DNA of 64,000 nucleotides from Hetaerina americana (Eukaryota; Arthropoda; Insecta; Odonata; Calopterygidae), in NCBI GenBank assembly GCA_022747635.1, contig JAKTNV010000009.1:68842407-68906406 (forward strand), written 5' to 3'. Positions 24,001 through 36,830 of the stretch are shown piece by piece (the stretch's first letter is position 1; the number at the start of each line of letters is the position of its first letter). The notes under the pieces are model-generated. The model did not search any database, was not told where the DNA came from, and saw only the letters and a list, made by a program, of their open reading frames with translations. The position numbers were made by a program, and so were the translations under genes.

Positions 24001-26919
24001 TTCCTCCCATACTCCACTTTCCCAACACCCCACTATGATTTCGTTTTATCTTTGTTTTATTCCGGGTGCGACTATCTTATTCTGAGAGATTAAACGATAA
24101 CCGAGAAATTTCGAACGCCCCCACCCCCCTCGCTACCTCTCCGACTCGAAAGGGAGTGCCGGCATATTTAACGCGGTAAAAAAGAAGTTAGGATGGAGCA
24201 AAATCGCGGTGGCCCGATTGCCTTTTTTTAATATTCCTCGCAGATCTCTTTTCTTGTGAGGAGATAATATTTTTGAAGTAAAATCGGGAAATAAGAGGAA
24301 AGGTGAAGGTTTGTTTTACGGATCTCATTAGTGGATTCAGCACTGCGTGCAGCTTGCATTCAACTAAGGCAATAAATAAAATAATTTGAGTGTTAAAATA
24401 TTAGGTATAATTAATCTCTAATTAAGACGACATGATACTTTTGGAATGCACATAAAATCGAGTTTTCTAATTATAAAGACTTGATTTTCTCCTCGAAGTA
24501 GACTAATGTATGAAATAAGGGAATATATATCTTATAACATAGGCGTATTTATAACTTTCATCTGAAATTAACGGAAAAAGCATTAGCAATGAAACTTGAG
24601 GGATGAGGGGATTCGCGAGTCATGCCGTCTTAATTTACATATATGCCTTATGAAATATTACGACACCTACGCTAGTAGAGAATGTCTTGCCACGTAAAGC
24701 TGCATTATAATTATAAATATTATATTTACCAATAGAATGAGTTGATCCTATATTTGTCATGAAAATCAAGAATTAAAAAAAATATCTGTTAAGGTAAGAG
24801 TGCAGATAAAAAAATTGAATTTACGTAATAAATGCCCATGATGGATAAATAGAGAAAACTAACCACAAAAAAAATATGAAGTGGTTGCACAAACAAGTAG
24901 TTTATCTTTAAATAAAATCAAGTACTATTTAAGTAACGCTAAAAAAAATTTTAAATGGATCTGGAAAAATTAAACCAAATTTAATGTGTCAACCATTATC
25001 ATAGAAATGGGAAGCCAGACAAACCATCACCACAACACATTGTTAAAAAATCTGAAACAGTTTTAAATCTGTTTTCATTTTAAATATCAACTGTTTTTAT
25101 CCCGCTCCTACTACATTGAAAAAAAAGTTTGAAAATTAATATCACGAAAATATATCATTGCACAAGCAGCCTATAGTATTCTTCAAATTTTCCTTTTTCT
25201 AGATTAAAGATACTGACGCCCCAAACCCGTATTGATGTGTGACGTCGGAGTGCACTGAGATGTCATGGAGACGGACTCAGAAGCGCGATCATACTTCCGA
25301 CTCGTCATCCCCGAAATCTGCCGCCGCCCCTCCCCTCCCCCCATTCTCCCGCTCACTCCAACAATGTCGTACTTAGCACAGAGCGTACTCCCCAGTAGGG
25401 CCACCAATTTATTCACGACCCCATAAACCTCTTGTATAATTAAACGACGTAAATCGAGAGCAAAAGACGACGCGAAATCCGTTTCAGAAACGCATCACCT
25501 GTACCGCGGGCCCGTCGTGCGCTGGCGTCAGGGGGAGGGGAGTATGGGGGTAAAGCCGATTAAAGACTGCCGACCGACATTCCCATGGACACACACTCTT
25601 AACCCTGGCGACAGAGGGCTCTCACCGACCACACGCTCCACGAGTGCCCCGGTGCAACATATATTGGATGCTTCATAGAAACCCGTTGCGTAGCGAGATT
25701 TTTGCCTTGTTGCCAGGGCAGTTGAGTGCCTTGGTTTTCTCAAATCTACCGTCGGATTTTTATTTTATTGTGGCTCTCTTAACCTACGTGTAGGTTGTAG
25801 TGGATGCAAAAGAGCTGTGACTGTTATGCCGCGCTAATGTTGTGTCGATAGTGAAGAATATGTCTCATCTCTCCAGAAATTTTAATGATCTGTGAGACTC
25901 CTTGGTGGAAAAACGCATGTTGGGATTTGAGAGGGCTTGATACCCTCGGAAGCGATAAACCCTGTTCTCACCGAAGGCCCAAAGAGGTGAGGTGAGTGCA
26001 ACACGGTTAAGTATTTATTTGAAAAATGGATCCCAGAACTTGGAGCGAAACGTAGGAATGGCAAAATAGGGATGAATTCATCAACTGTAAACATAACAAT
26101 ACATGCACATGTACCAATGCTGTTCATATTACAACCAAAGTCATCTTCCTTCAAATTGATTTTGGCTCTGCTAATGGGTTAAATAAAATAACGAGGAAAA
26201 GTACCAAAAATTCGTTCAGCTTTAAACTCGATATTATTATGGGCTATCAGATTTGGAAAACCCAAGTAAAGAGAGTGAGTGAGATGTGGTCGCCCAATGT
26301 GTAGGAACCAACAACTTTTCTCCGAATCGATATTTGGTTGAGATATTTTAACATATATCATCTTAAGAAAACTACCAACTCAATTCGCTTTATTATGGGA
26401 TGGACTTTCTTTTGAAGGTATTTATTACATGAGAAAAATACTCTACAAATTAGAGACGCTTGGATTTCATGCCAAATAAAGATGTCGGGAAAGGTATTAT
26501 TTTAAAGTATTTCTTTGGTGTATTTCAAAAAAAAGTTGCGTATAGTGAACTCAATTTATTACAAGATAACTAACTGGTCTAATTCTTGCGAATATACCTG
26601 TAAATTCATTTCTGGTATGAATACTCATTTCTATGCTAACGTGCATATAAAAATAATGCTCCGATAAATTTTTACTATGCAATTTTCTTGCCAAAAATTG
26701 TGACTAAATGTGTGGTACTTCACTTCAGTTGGCAAAAAAAGCCAGTAGTCAAATTTTCTAATTCCACACGTATTTTCTATCACGGAAAGATACACAACTT
26801 TCTCCCGAGACAAATTCCAAGCCTGGATATAATTCTCAATGAGGCCATGTTTAAAATTGTTAGGACACCTACCCTCTATGCAAAATATAGGCCCAAAAAA
26901 TTCCTTATTCCAACGAAAG
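24001..26919. other. Mixed and AT-rich non-coding stretch
   Basis: Small GC-balanced patches at about 24095-24220 and 25205-25740 lie within AT-rich sequence. Frames in 25204-26361 on the minus strand are short, show no domain, and are not linked by an obvious splice pattern. Confidence 0.45.
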
Positions 26920-27430
26920 GGTCGGGCGAAGGGAGAGAAAAATGTACGAAATTATTATTTTTAACCTCTCTGGAGAAAATGAGGGTGTGATAAGGCTGGA
27001 TGGACCGAGGGTGGGGGTTCTGGAGTTAGGAAGGGGCGGGAGGAGGGGTTTTGAAAGTGGGGAAAAGGGCTGGAGGAAGGGAATTGGAGAAATGGGGCTT
27101 AATAAATGGAGCGGCGCGCTTAAGGAGGGACTTGGGAGGGAATTGTGAAGGGCCCTAAGGGGTGTGGCAGAGAGGGGAAGGGAAAGAAGGGCCTTAATTG
27201 GACTCCTCTGTCTCAGAGGGTGAGGCAAGGGGAGGAGGGAAGGGTTTAAGGGGGCGGGAATGAGAAAATAAGGGTTCTCTTCTCTCTCTCTCTCCCCAGC
27301 GGCGAAATCTCCCGAGACACGTGCAAGGAGGATGCACACTCTCCCTGCCTCCATTTTTTCCTCCAACATCTGCCATCCCTTCTTTTGCCTCACGCCTCCC
27401 ACGCCAAACTCCTTTGCCACCCACCTTTGC
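26920..27430. repeat. GC-rich AG-to-CT island
   Basis: About 26960-27270 is purine-rich on the plus strand. The switch occurs at an abrupt (TC)n tract (27276-27294), and 27295-27430 is pyrimidine-rich. The 171-codon minus-strand frame (26905-27420) is Pro/Ser/Leu-rich low complexity. Confidence 0.7.
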
Positions 27431-28277
27431 CAGGCAGAGGGAAATACATATTAGCTTTTGCGGGATTCCATTTCGATCCAACAGTACCTAGCCTATTCAT
27501 TTAACTGCGCACCTACAAGTATGTTCCTGTCGCGAAAACTAGGATTTCATAAAGAAAACAATTTAATGCAACAAAAACTTCAATCCCTAATTCAATACGC
27601 TTTGCTTTACGTTTTATGACTTCGGAAAGATATAAATTGTGCACCACAACTATTAAGCTCAAAGATAATCAAAGAAAACTCACATGGTTAACAGCAACGT
27701 GTCTACGTGTTGGACTAGGCTGCGCTGTTGGTGGGAAGCTTCCACGTTCACGTCTAAGCGGTGGCTCAGGGAATTCCCTATAAAATTCACCTTTTGCAGT
27801 CATGGAAATGAATAGCCCCCTAATATCCTTAATTACAGGGCTTAATACAAGGAGGATTCTATCGTCACCTATCAACCCAAGCATCCCGTACACTCATGGC
27901 TGGGCTCGGGTTGGTTTTTGATTTATAATTGAGATTTTCAAACATTTATTTTCGCACTAAATGGCCTCTGAGTAAATTAATGCCATTGCTGCCGTTTTTC
28001 GAATAAGTTTCCAAATGACGAAGGCGTTTCAATAAGGATAGTTCGGATGCACTAAATGATTGACTAATGTCAGTTATGAAATTGTGCAGGTCGATCCTCA
28101 AGGAAAGAGTGAAGTCATTTAGTCATTATTGGCATTAGATCTTAGCGAATCCTAATGGCCTCTCTCTCTAATCATTTTCCTGGCAATAAAGAAGTCAGAC
28201 AATACACAATATATCACCAATGGTCCACGAATATAATATCATTGGTTATGATTTGTGGCAGAAATAGGTAACTATTA

Positions 28278-28285
<8 letters not shown>
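27431..28285. other. AT-rich non-coding stretch
   Basis: Nothing recognised before the microsatellite. Confidence 0.5.

Positions 28286-28343
<58 letters not shown>
28286..28343. repeat. (TA)29 microsatellite
   Basis: An uninterrupted TA dinucleotide repeat of 58 nt, preceded by a TGTGTA-type impure edge. Confidence 0.97.
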
Positions 28344-28347
<4 letters not shown>

Positions 28348-28744
28348 TTTATTTAAATATATTTTTCACTACGCTGTAATAAATTTGACGAAATTTTTAT
28401 GAAATTTTTGCATCATCAAAATAATCTAAAGTAGAACTCAAATAAGTAAACAGAACTGAACTAAAGTAACAGTTTAAGTGGGAGCAGGCACTGAAGCAAT
28501 AGTTGCACAGGAAAACAGTTTTTTCTAGGATACTAGAGTAGTAGTATTGTTGTTGTTTCAGTAGTAGTAGGACTGTTTCTTTGTGTTTTTATAACTTTGA
28601 CCAAACAAAATTATTCTAAAGTGAGCTTTTTTTTAATTAATTACTTTGGGGGTAACTGAGGATTTTATCTAGTAACATGGGCACGCAAGAAATACTTCCA
28701 TACTCCACTGGAACGCATGATATGTACATAAAAGCGGAGGATGG
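28344..28744. other. AT-rich non-coding stretch
   Basis: Contains short degenerate GTA/TTG triplet runs at about 28530-28570. Nothing else recognised. Confidence 0.5.
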
Positions 28745-29140
28745 GTATGGCGTGAGGAAAAGGAGTGCTTGCCGAAAACGAAGGGGAGAGAGAGAAGGTG
28801 GGATCCAAAACAAAGAAAAATGATAAAAAAAGACTGGCTGTCGGAGCTACGAGCGGAGATAGGGGTGGCCGTGGGGAGGACCCAGGGGCAAAAGCGGTGT
28901 GGGCCGGGGAACCGTACAGTGGGTGTTTTTTGGTGGGGGATGGGTTGAAATTAGGTTGGAGGGTTTGCGTATGCGGGCGGAGGCATTAGGACTCTTTAAG
29001 TGGAGGGGATGATTCGCATTTTTTGTGCAGGGGTGACAAGCGTTCATACACGACGCGATGGTAGCTTTCTCTGTGCATTGCGAAGGGGCACGTTTTCACG
29101 AGCCTTGATAAGGGGGAAGAGGGCCGGGGGATGAAAAATT
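28745..29140. repeat. Polypurine island
   Basis: A/G-rich on the plus strand, with repeated GGGG runs. Frames on both strands are low complexity. Confidence 0.55.
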
Positions 29141-29430
29141 AGTCACGTATAAGGAGATAGATAGCAAGTAATGCGGTCATCACATTTATTGAAGAAGACC
29201 TATGAGATCAAATCCGCCAGGAAAGATGTAAGATCCATGTCTAATACCTCAATCAGGGCCTAAAAAACAGTCGTATGTTGTAGTTGAGAATATAGAATCC
29301 AGAAATTTCCTATCGATGGAGGAGGCATAACGTTAAGGTTATGTAGAGGTTGAGTTCTTCATTAGAAAATTAAAGAGTGGGGAAGAATTTCAGAACATTA
29401 TAAATGGTAATATAAAGGGAGAGGTAAGGG

Positions 29431-29822
29431 CTTCATCATCAGTATTTCAATCCTAAGATTGGTTTACTGCAGCCCTCCACTCTTCTCCATTTAGTGTGAA
29501 TTCCCTCGTTCTCTGATAGGTTCCCTGTTTTACTATCTTCTTAATTTGCCCTATGTACTTGTCTCTTGCCCTTCCTTGCGGGATCTTTCGTTCGATTGTT
29601 CCTTCTATTGTGTTTCTAACTAATCCATTGTGCCTCAAGGTATATCCAAACCATCTAGCTCTTCTTTGCTTAAAGAGCTCTCCAAATGGTCCATTCCTCT
29701 TCTTCTCTTCTATATACTTCTCCTTTCCTCACTTTGCAATCCTCCTAATTTGCAATCTTATGTTCTTTGAACATAAGAGTTGCCTCTTCCCAATGAACAC
29801 CTTCTTTGCAAGGCTTTATTAA
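29431..29822 (-). pseudogene. Non-LTR retrotransposon 3'-end fragment (end of RT ORF)
   Basis: On the minus strand the frame ending at the TAG at 29453-29455 carries the conserved C-terminal block seen after the reverse transcriptase domain of many arthropod LINE-type elements: RARWFGYTLRHNGL, then GRARDKYIGQIKK, then NGEEWRAAVNQS. The same phase extends upstream to about 29820 but is broken by a TGA at 29730-29732. The palm-domain catalytic region is absent, so the copy is 5'-truncated and dead. After the stop, a short ACTGATGATGAAG tail at 29431-29443 resembles the simple-repeat 3' tails of such elements. The clade (CR1, Jockey or RTE type) cannot be decided from this fragment. Confidence 0.82.
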
Positions 29823-31129
29823 AAATAAATTAAATGAAACTATCGTTTTTAAAGAATTATGGGATAGATATTATAAAAGTTCCTTTGAAATCCTTCCTTC
29901 AGGATAGAGAAATTGGTGGCCTGGTATTGCAAAAGGTCTAATGCCTCCCATAGATTTAAATTTTTCTTCGTTACTACTAAAGATTTCTAAATAATCTCTA
30001 AATGTCCGCAGACTGTAACATATGAGACTGGAAAGAAGTTGTGAAACATCATGCGCACACCCAAATTACGATTCTACACTAAAAGGTACCGTTCAGAGGA
30101 TTAAATGCAGAGCTCTAATAAAATAAGACCGGTTTAATCCACCGTTTGATGTAAAAAGTGGAAATACTTCAGGTTATCTCCTGACGACAAAATGCAGTGT
30201 AAGTAAATACACAACATTTTTAACCTCCTTCCATAAACCCAGTAAAATAATTTATTTTAAATATCTCCTAATTGTCTACCAAAAACGCAGGAATTTTCAA
30301 AAAAATATGTAGACAGAGCGAAGAAGATAGCTAACAAAACCATGAGTATTCAATTACTTTCTTTTAAAGAACAAGGAAATATTAGAAATAGTAATTACGA
30401 TACCAAAAGAAGTGACTAAAATACGATATATTAGCATTGTTCAGATGATTAGTTGAAATAAATATATGAGTAAGAATTTTAAACGGCAAGTTGACTACTA
30501 AACTTTTCCCTCAGTTGGATTGAAAAGAGAAAGAATTAAATGGATATAAGTGGAAAGAATGATCATATAATTGGAAAATCATGTTAAAGATAAGTGTTTT
30601 GAACTGTTCATTAACAGTAGATGTAAAAGTTTGGTGTAAAAAATTTCATATTTGAATAATAAATGATATATTTGGAATTTTGCATGAATGAAAGAATGCT
30701 CCTTATAGCCTCCCTTACGAGTAGGATAGATACGCTCACACCGTGCACCCTCTCCAATAGGAGTTAATTAAATGATAGACCCCAGTGGTGACGTTTACAC
30801 AAATCCAGTAAAACAATTTGAATGAAAAATAAAAACCAAGAATATGTAAGCTATCCAATAGAGATCATGTATATGAAAATCTATGAACACATTAAATATA
30901 TTTCTATTTTATATATGAAATAAATTTGGTAACATGTGTAAATAATTAGCGCTATTATGATACGTAAAATATCCTCGTGGAGGTAAGAAATAAGAAAAGG
31001 CTCTGTGAACATTTAAAAGATATGGACCCTATTTTATCCCGAAATGCAAGAGTAAATCTTCGATGTTGCTTTTAAAATAATGACGGTATTCGGCGGGAGA
31101 TGGGATAACAAAACAAAATCCCATGATTG
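29823..31129. other. AT-rich non-coding stretch
   Basis: Nothing recognised. Confidence 0.5.
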
Positions 31130-31345
31130 CGATCCAAGAGTAGAGAGATAAGGAGGTGGAGCGAAATTCAAAGAGAACAATAGGATGGCATGAGGGGATA
31201 ACGGAAGTCAAGGAGGGAGTGGACGTGTGAATAAGGGGTGGAGTGGGTGGTGGGAATGCACGGAGGATGGCGGCGAAGAGGGGCGGTGCTTGAGATGGAA
31301 CTAGAGATAGTCGGAATTTTCGGGCGAGATAAGGAAGAGAAAGGT
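31130..31345. repeat. Short polypurine island
   Basis: A/G-rich on the plus strand. The antisense frame 31029-31373 is Ser/Pro/Leu-rich and not recognised. Confidence 0.5.
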
Positions 31346-33100
31346 AGATTACCGTTAAAGGGACGCCGGACATATTAAATCTGAGATGAGATGGAAGGCG
31401 CTAGAAGTTTATTTTGCAAATTCAAAAAAAATTCGCCTTATGGAGACTGAAAATTTGTAAAACTTAAGCTAATTCTGACGGGAAACAAGCATTTAATGCT
31501 CACCTAGACATGATTCATTTTTTTATGACGTTTATTTTAATTGTATGAGCGAGCAAAAAGACAGACAGTGATATGGAAGTGCGAATTGTGGAAATAAGGA
31601 AATAGACTCTTAGAATATATTTATTTAATATCCATTACATCTAAGGTACATTACTTTGTTAGGAATGTAAGAGATACTATATGTAGAGTATGGTGTTTTG
31701 AAATAATAATGTGCACTAATAAAGATCACATATTAGTGCGTGCATGGTAAGGCTAGAAATATTAATTGTTTTGACTTCCACGACGCCGGTTCCAGCTATG
31801 TTTATGAGCGCTTACCTAGTATTTTAACATACAATCAATCATTTAGGTTAGAGAACTGGGGGAGATCTGCTGGCATCGTTAGGCGAGTCTATATCGTATC
31901 CTTCCCATTAATCAAAAGTCCAGGAGAAAATAGCAAATCAATTCGCATTAAAAATCTTTTCTTTTGTGGCGTAATTGTCAACAAAACGGTACATTTTGCA
32001 TATTTTAAAATACAATGAACCCTTATAATAAAAGATAAAAACACCGCCAGTGAGTAGAGTAAACATTTTTCACCCTAGATAGAGATGATTCCTTTTCCGT
32101 GGGCGAATACCAAAAAAATTGGAAAAACAACCTGAGGGAATTGTATCAAAATATGGCTGAATTTAAACGGGTTTTTATAAATTTTCCGATGAGCGACGTT
32201 TGAGCGTGATACTGGGCAGTTTCCGAAGAATCGATGGTCCTTATTTTTTTTATTCACTTCAGTATCCGCGTCACATCTGGGAACGTATCAGGACAATTTC
32301 CGCCTCTACATCCTGATTGCTCAGGTTTGTCGCTTTGAAAATGAGGTCACTTTGCTCAAACGAGTTTTGCGGAAGATGGGGGCTTGAGTAGAGGAAGGAA
32401 AGGGTGCCCGACGGCAAAGGGAGGAACTGAGGCGAATATTGGGGTTGCATGCAAGCATCCGCCAGAAGTACGCTCAGCCGAAAAAGGGGTGGAATTTTTT
32501 TATTAGGAGGTCGAGCAAATTTTGTAAAATTATTTTTTCTAAACAATATTGTTTTAAATCATCCTTTAATCGAGGCAACAAAGGGTGTTTTCCTTGTATG
32601 TGATGTATTTGTATTAGGGCGACCGATTCCATTCCATTAGGTTCGACACTGCTTTCTGGAGAATAACAGGAAAATGAATGCACCACTTAGGGACACGAGA
32701 TATTTGCACACACATAAAAAATGATCAGCCCTTTTTAAATTTATCAGTGGATATATTAGATAAGTTGATTAGTGGATATATTATTTGATATATATATTGA
32801 ACTTAAATCAAAATTTTTAAATATTTAACATAAGATACTATCTGCAATACCATTGAAAATGAAATTATAACATTCCATTTTCTTTTCATTAGTCTTCTTA
32901 TTAATTCTAACGGGATATGACGATAAACTATATTTGAATAAATCATTCTTGTGAAGGCTCCATTTGTAATATTTTTATAAATTTTATAAGATGCTGTTGT
33001 GCTGTAAATACTTTTGGCATATCCATTCAAAAGGTAGGATTCTAGTTTTGTCTGTCAGCTTGAGTTTTAATGAATCAAGCCCATAATTCAATTTATATCG
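31346..33100. other. AT-rich non-coding stretch
   Basis: AT-rich, with one short repeat at 31829-31886 listed separately. No gene recognised. Confidence 0.5.
31829..31886 (+). repeat. Repeat C, copy 1 (unclassified)
   Basis: This 58-bp segment closely matches 33404-33460 in the same orientation. It shares ATACAATCAATCATTTAG, a GATCTGCTGGC block and GTTAGGCGA, with scattered substitutions. Flanks do not align clearly. It is probably a fragment of a dispersed repeat of unknown class. Confidence 0.7.
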
Positions 33101-33403
33101 GCTTTACCCCAAAAACTACTCCGTTTAATCGCATGCCGTGCATCTTAACGGCGAGTATTCAACGATATTACGAATGCCTGAGTCTACCACCCTCTTCTTA
33201 CGTTACGGCCTTCGCGCTTTTATTTCCTTTATCCCTGCCCTAATATCCCCCGTCCGTTCCCCGAAACGGAAATTTGCCATTAGAAGAAACCCGCGATGCG
33301 TGGCGGAGATCTTTCGGGGCGGACAAGCACGACCCGAGCATTAAGGTCATCTGGTCCAAGGGTACTAAGTAGTTAAGACCAGTCCCTGCGTAAGACGGGA
33401 GGT
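33101..33403. other. Balanced-composition DNA
   Basis: More GC-balanced than its surroundings, with CpG and no recognised coding signature. It directly abuts Repeat C and may belong to the same unknown element. Confidence 0.35.
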
Positions 33404-33460
33404 ATACAATCAATCATTTAGCCTAGAGATCAGGGGGGATCTGCTGGCTTGGTTAGGCGA
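33404..33460 (+). repeat. Repeat C, copy 2 (unclassified)
   Basis: Partner of 31829-31886, about 1.5 kb away and in direct orientation. It ends at the border of a polypurine island. Confidence 0.7.
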
Positions 33461-33464
33461 AGCG

Positions 33465-33725
33465 GTGGACCCAGAGGGCGAAGTGTGGGCAGGGTGGGCG
33501 GAGAGAGGAGCAGCAGTGGGAAAAGCGTAGTGGGAGGATTTCGAGGTGGGGTATGCTAATCGGGTGGGGACTCAGAGTGAAGGGAACAGGATAGGCGGGG
33601 AGAAAGAAGGAGAGAGGCGAGGAAAAAGAGAAAGGTGAGGGGAGGGCTGGAGGAATGAAACGTGAAGAGAGGGAAATTGTGGAGACGAAATTTTCGTGGT
33701 GGAAGAGGGTGAGAATGAGAGAGGT
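33465..33725. repeat. Polypurine island
   Basis: A/G-rich on the plus strand, dense in GGGAGG, GAGGAG and GAAAGG. Antisense frames at 33453-33756 are Ser/Pro/Phe-rich low complexity. Confidence 0.65.
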
Positions 33726-36279
33726 GATCACACCCTGAATGATAATGGATAGCCAATAAACATTATTTTAAATAAAGGCTAGCAAACTTTATCTAATGGA
33801 TTAAAATATATTAATAAACTGAAAGCTGTTTAACTGCGACAGAACATAGTTGTACTGTTTGCAATAACGTATAGTAAAACTTTAACCAATATAAACGTTA
33901 ATAGATTTATAGCTGAGCACGAATTAAATATTAATTAACCGAAAAATTGGTCACAAATTGCGAAAGAATATATTATATCGAGGGGCTTAATTGAAAGCTA
34001 GAAAGCCAAATTTGATGCAACTAATTTCTTTTAGTGGTGGAATGCAGATTTAAAAAATGAATGGTTGTAATGAACTAGTACTGAAGACATTGTTTATTAG
34101 TGTTTGTTTATTGACAATATACCGGGGAAACCTCTTGATAGCATGTACGATTATATTGGAGGACCAGCTTTCATATTAGCTTCTATAAAATTGTTAGAAA
34201 ACAAACATTCGACCAGGTGCATTGACTGCTATTGTATAAGAAACTTAAATGTCAAATGGTTATGAAGCTAAAATAATATGCTGACAGTCCTGATATGACA
34301 GACATACGGAAAAATGGAAATTTAGCAATCTCTGCGTATTTGTTTATTGTTATTCGCTGTAGATAAATTCAGAATTTTTTTCAAAAACGTCAATTTTGAC
34401 TGATACAGATCAATATAAAAGTAGATCGAGTAGAAAATTACGCTAAAATTGAAATATCGTTTGACCGCATCACACGCGACGTGACTTGAAAAACACATTT
34501 CAGAAGACGCTTTATTAACCATAATGTGTGCCAGATAAAATTCTTCCTAGAATGTGGCAGGAAAATTAGGAAGAGTGTAAGTATGGTTATTTATAATCTT
34601 TAATTCCTATCGCAATGCACCTCGATCGCATTAAAAATACGATTGAAAAGTACAAAATTTGAATTCAATTGCAGTTTGAGCGTAAATGGAATAAATAAAA
34701 TTTGAATTTAAAATAAACTTTGTTAATTTTTCCATCACTATTATATTTTAGCGAAGGAAGACGGACGGTCAGCGCGGAAATGGAGAGGGTTTCGCGATAG
34801 AGCATTGGTCCATTTCTGGGGATATCCCGGGCTCCAAAACTTCGCCCTTATTTTAACGACCCTTTCCCCTAAAGCCTCCTCGGAGTACCAAATGTTCAGC
34901 TCTTGAGATTATCGAAAAGGCTCGCACAGTTTGGATCTCCTAAAACCATGAAATATGTCTCTTATTTAAGTCCCATTGCTGCAGATTCATCCCTCCGTCT
35001 CTCCATACACCCCATTCTCGTTATCCCTTCGCACTCCTCGTAGCACGCCCCCCCCTCTTTCGCCTGATTATTTCCCCCTTCGCGTATTTCACCGCGATAT
35101 CCACCCATTGGCAATAGCGCGGCTGGAATGGCGTGTGTGGCAATCTACGTATTCTACTACCCGAGACTCACGCAGATTGGACATGTTAGAAATAAGCCGG
35201 TGCCCGATACCTCGTGAGTCTTAAATACAGCTTTCTATGATGATTTCACAGCATGCCAGTATCTATTAATACGTTTGAGATATTTTCGATATAGTTTTCA
35301 GCGTTGCTCTTATTTTAACAAGTACCAACCCTATTCATTTGTTTACGTAAATCACTCAAAAACTGATTTTTTGCTTATGTCTTTCTTACACAAATATGGC
35401 CTTGAACTTTTTTCACTAGTCCATTTAACCCCGTTTGAAACGATATAATTATTTTATATATTTTGATTTATTTAAATTATGTTGATATATTTAAATATGA
35501 TTGAATTGAAGTTATCTACAACCTTCGTCTAGATTGGGTAGGTATTTTTCAAAGTCTCGAAGGCTCATTCTGCCGTCTTTCTCAAGGTGTTGAGTTGAAA
35601 AACATTGGGACTTAGTTTTCGCATCGGCAGAAAAATATTTGACCTTGTGAAAAACGTGCTAATTCATGCAACACATGCGCGGTGAAATTGAAAAATTCTT
35701 TAAGGAGCGTATTTCATCCATGTTCAACGCACTCATTTCTAAAAACAGCAAAGGATTAATTAGCATTTACCATTCTTTTGTGTTCTATTTTCTCCATGTT
35801 TCTGTATTCTTTTATCAAATGTAATTTTATTTTAAAACCTATAGGGTCCTTTGCATCTTCTTGTACTTAATAAAATGTTTTTGCTATTATACATTTTTTC
35901 TTTTGCTGTACTCTGGGTGGTGTCTGCGTTAGTTTTCCACTTTAGAGTAAGTGTTTTCCGTTAGCCGCTGATTGCACATATGTTCGCTGAAATGGATGAA
36001 GAGATGCTTGGCAGATTTTACCTAGTGAATTGTTCTTACACGATGGCTTTGATAACTTTTTTCTTTATGTTCGGTGAGTTAGGCCACTTTTTACCCACAT
36101 TTTACAACTTCAGTGAAAACATATTGTGTGAACATGTCCCTATTAAAGATACAGGTTTATAAATATTCAAATGATATATTACGAGTAAATTTGGAGAGAT
36201 CCGATTTAAATTCAACGTTACTCATCAGTAAAAAGGCACCATCCATTGTCTCCAATTATTTGACCAAGAATACTACATA
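33726..36279. other. AT-rich non-coding stretch
   Basis: AT-rich, with a GC-balanced patch at about 34750-35210 that includes a short C-rich block. No gene recognised. Confidence 0.5.
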
Positions 36280-36830
36280 CATTCCGGGTTCGTCCGGAAA
36301 ATAAGTGTACTGAGCTCAGGAAAAAAAAATTATTACACTTTTACATATCTTAAGCTAATATTCCTCAAAATAGGACCCTTGTGAGTCGATACACTTGTTC
36401 CAGCGGCGTTCCCATTCCTGGAACGCTCCCGCGAAGGCATCATCGGGAACCTCTCGAAGACTCGTCGTCGACCTCTTCTCTGCGCTCCACGAACATCTTG
36501 TGCCACCGAAAGATCATGTTTCTGGACATGGCTGACTCCCCGTAAGCCTGGTTAATCATACCGACAGTTTCGGTAGACGATTTCCCAAGCTTTACCGCAA
36601 ATTTGATGGAATAACGCTGCTCCAAAAACTTCGGCATCGCGTTCCGTGACGTAGGTCGAGCGTGGAGGTTCGCGTTAACAGAGCTCCTCACTACACCACA
36701 GCTCAGAGCCGACTGCCTTTTTCAGCGTCGCTTGCCAACATACCCCCCTCCAATCGCAGCCCATCAGAGCGCGCCTGGAGCGGCGGGAAAAAATCAGTAG
36801 TCAGTACACTTATTTTCCGGACGAACCCTG
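36280..36830 (-). mobile_element. Internally deleted mariner element
   Basis: The 28-bp terminal repeats 36286-36313 and 36801-36828 are exact reverse complements. The right end is CCCTG followed by TA (36831-36832). The left end follows TA at 36278-36279 but has four extra bases (TTCC) compared with the right end. TA flanks are the usual mariner target-site signature. The interior codes on the minus strand for the two ends of a mariner transposase and nothing between them. The element is about 550 bp against the roughly 1.3 kb of a full mariner, so it is a non-autonomous deletion derivative. Identical termini suggest comparatively recent activity. Confidence 0.93.
36355..36637 (-). pseudogene. 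Mariner transposase remnant, catalytic core deleted
   Basis: The ATG at 36635-36637 begins a frame with the mariner N-terminal helix-turn-helix block: residues EQRYSIKFAVKLGKSSTE, AYGESAMSR, then FRWHKMF. At about 36456-36465 this joins, one base out of frame, a stretch that encodes the family's C-terminus (REVPDD, AFQEWERRWNKC, GSYFEEY) up to the TAG at 36355-36357. About 60 N-terminal and 35 C-terminal residues remain of roughly 345. The second HTH and the whole DD(34)D catalytic domain are missing. The product cannot catalyse transposition. Confidence 0.9.

Noticed and set aside
28286..28343. (TA)n tract considered as a replication origin or element boundary
   Set aside because: It is a plain microsatellite with nothing structured beside it.
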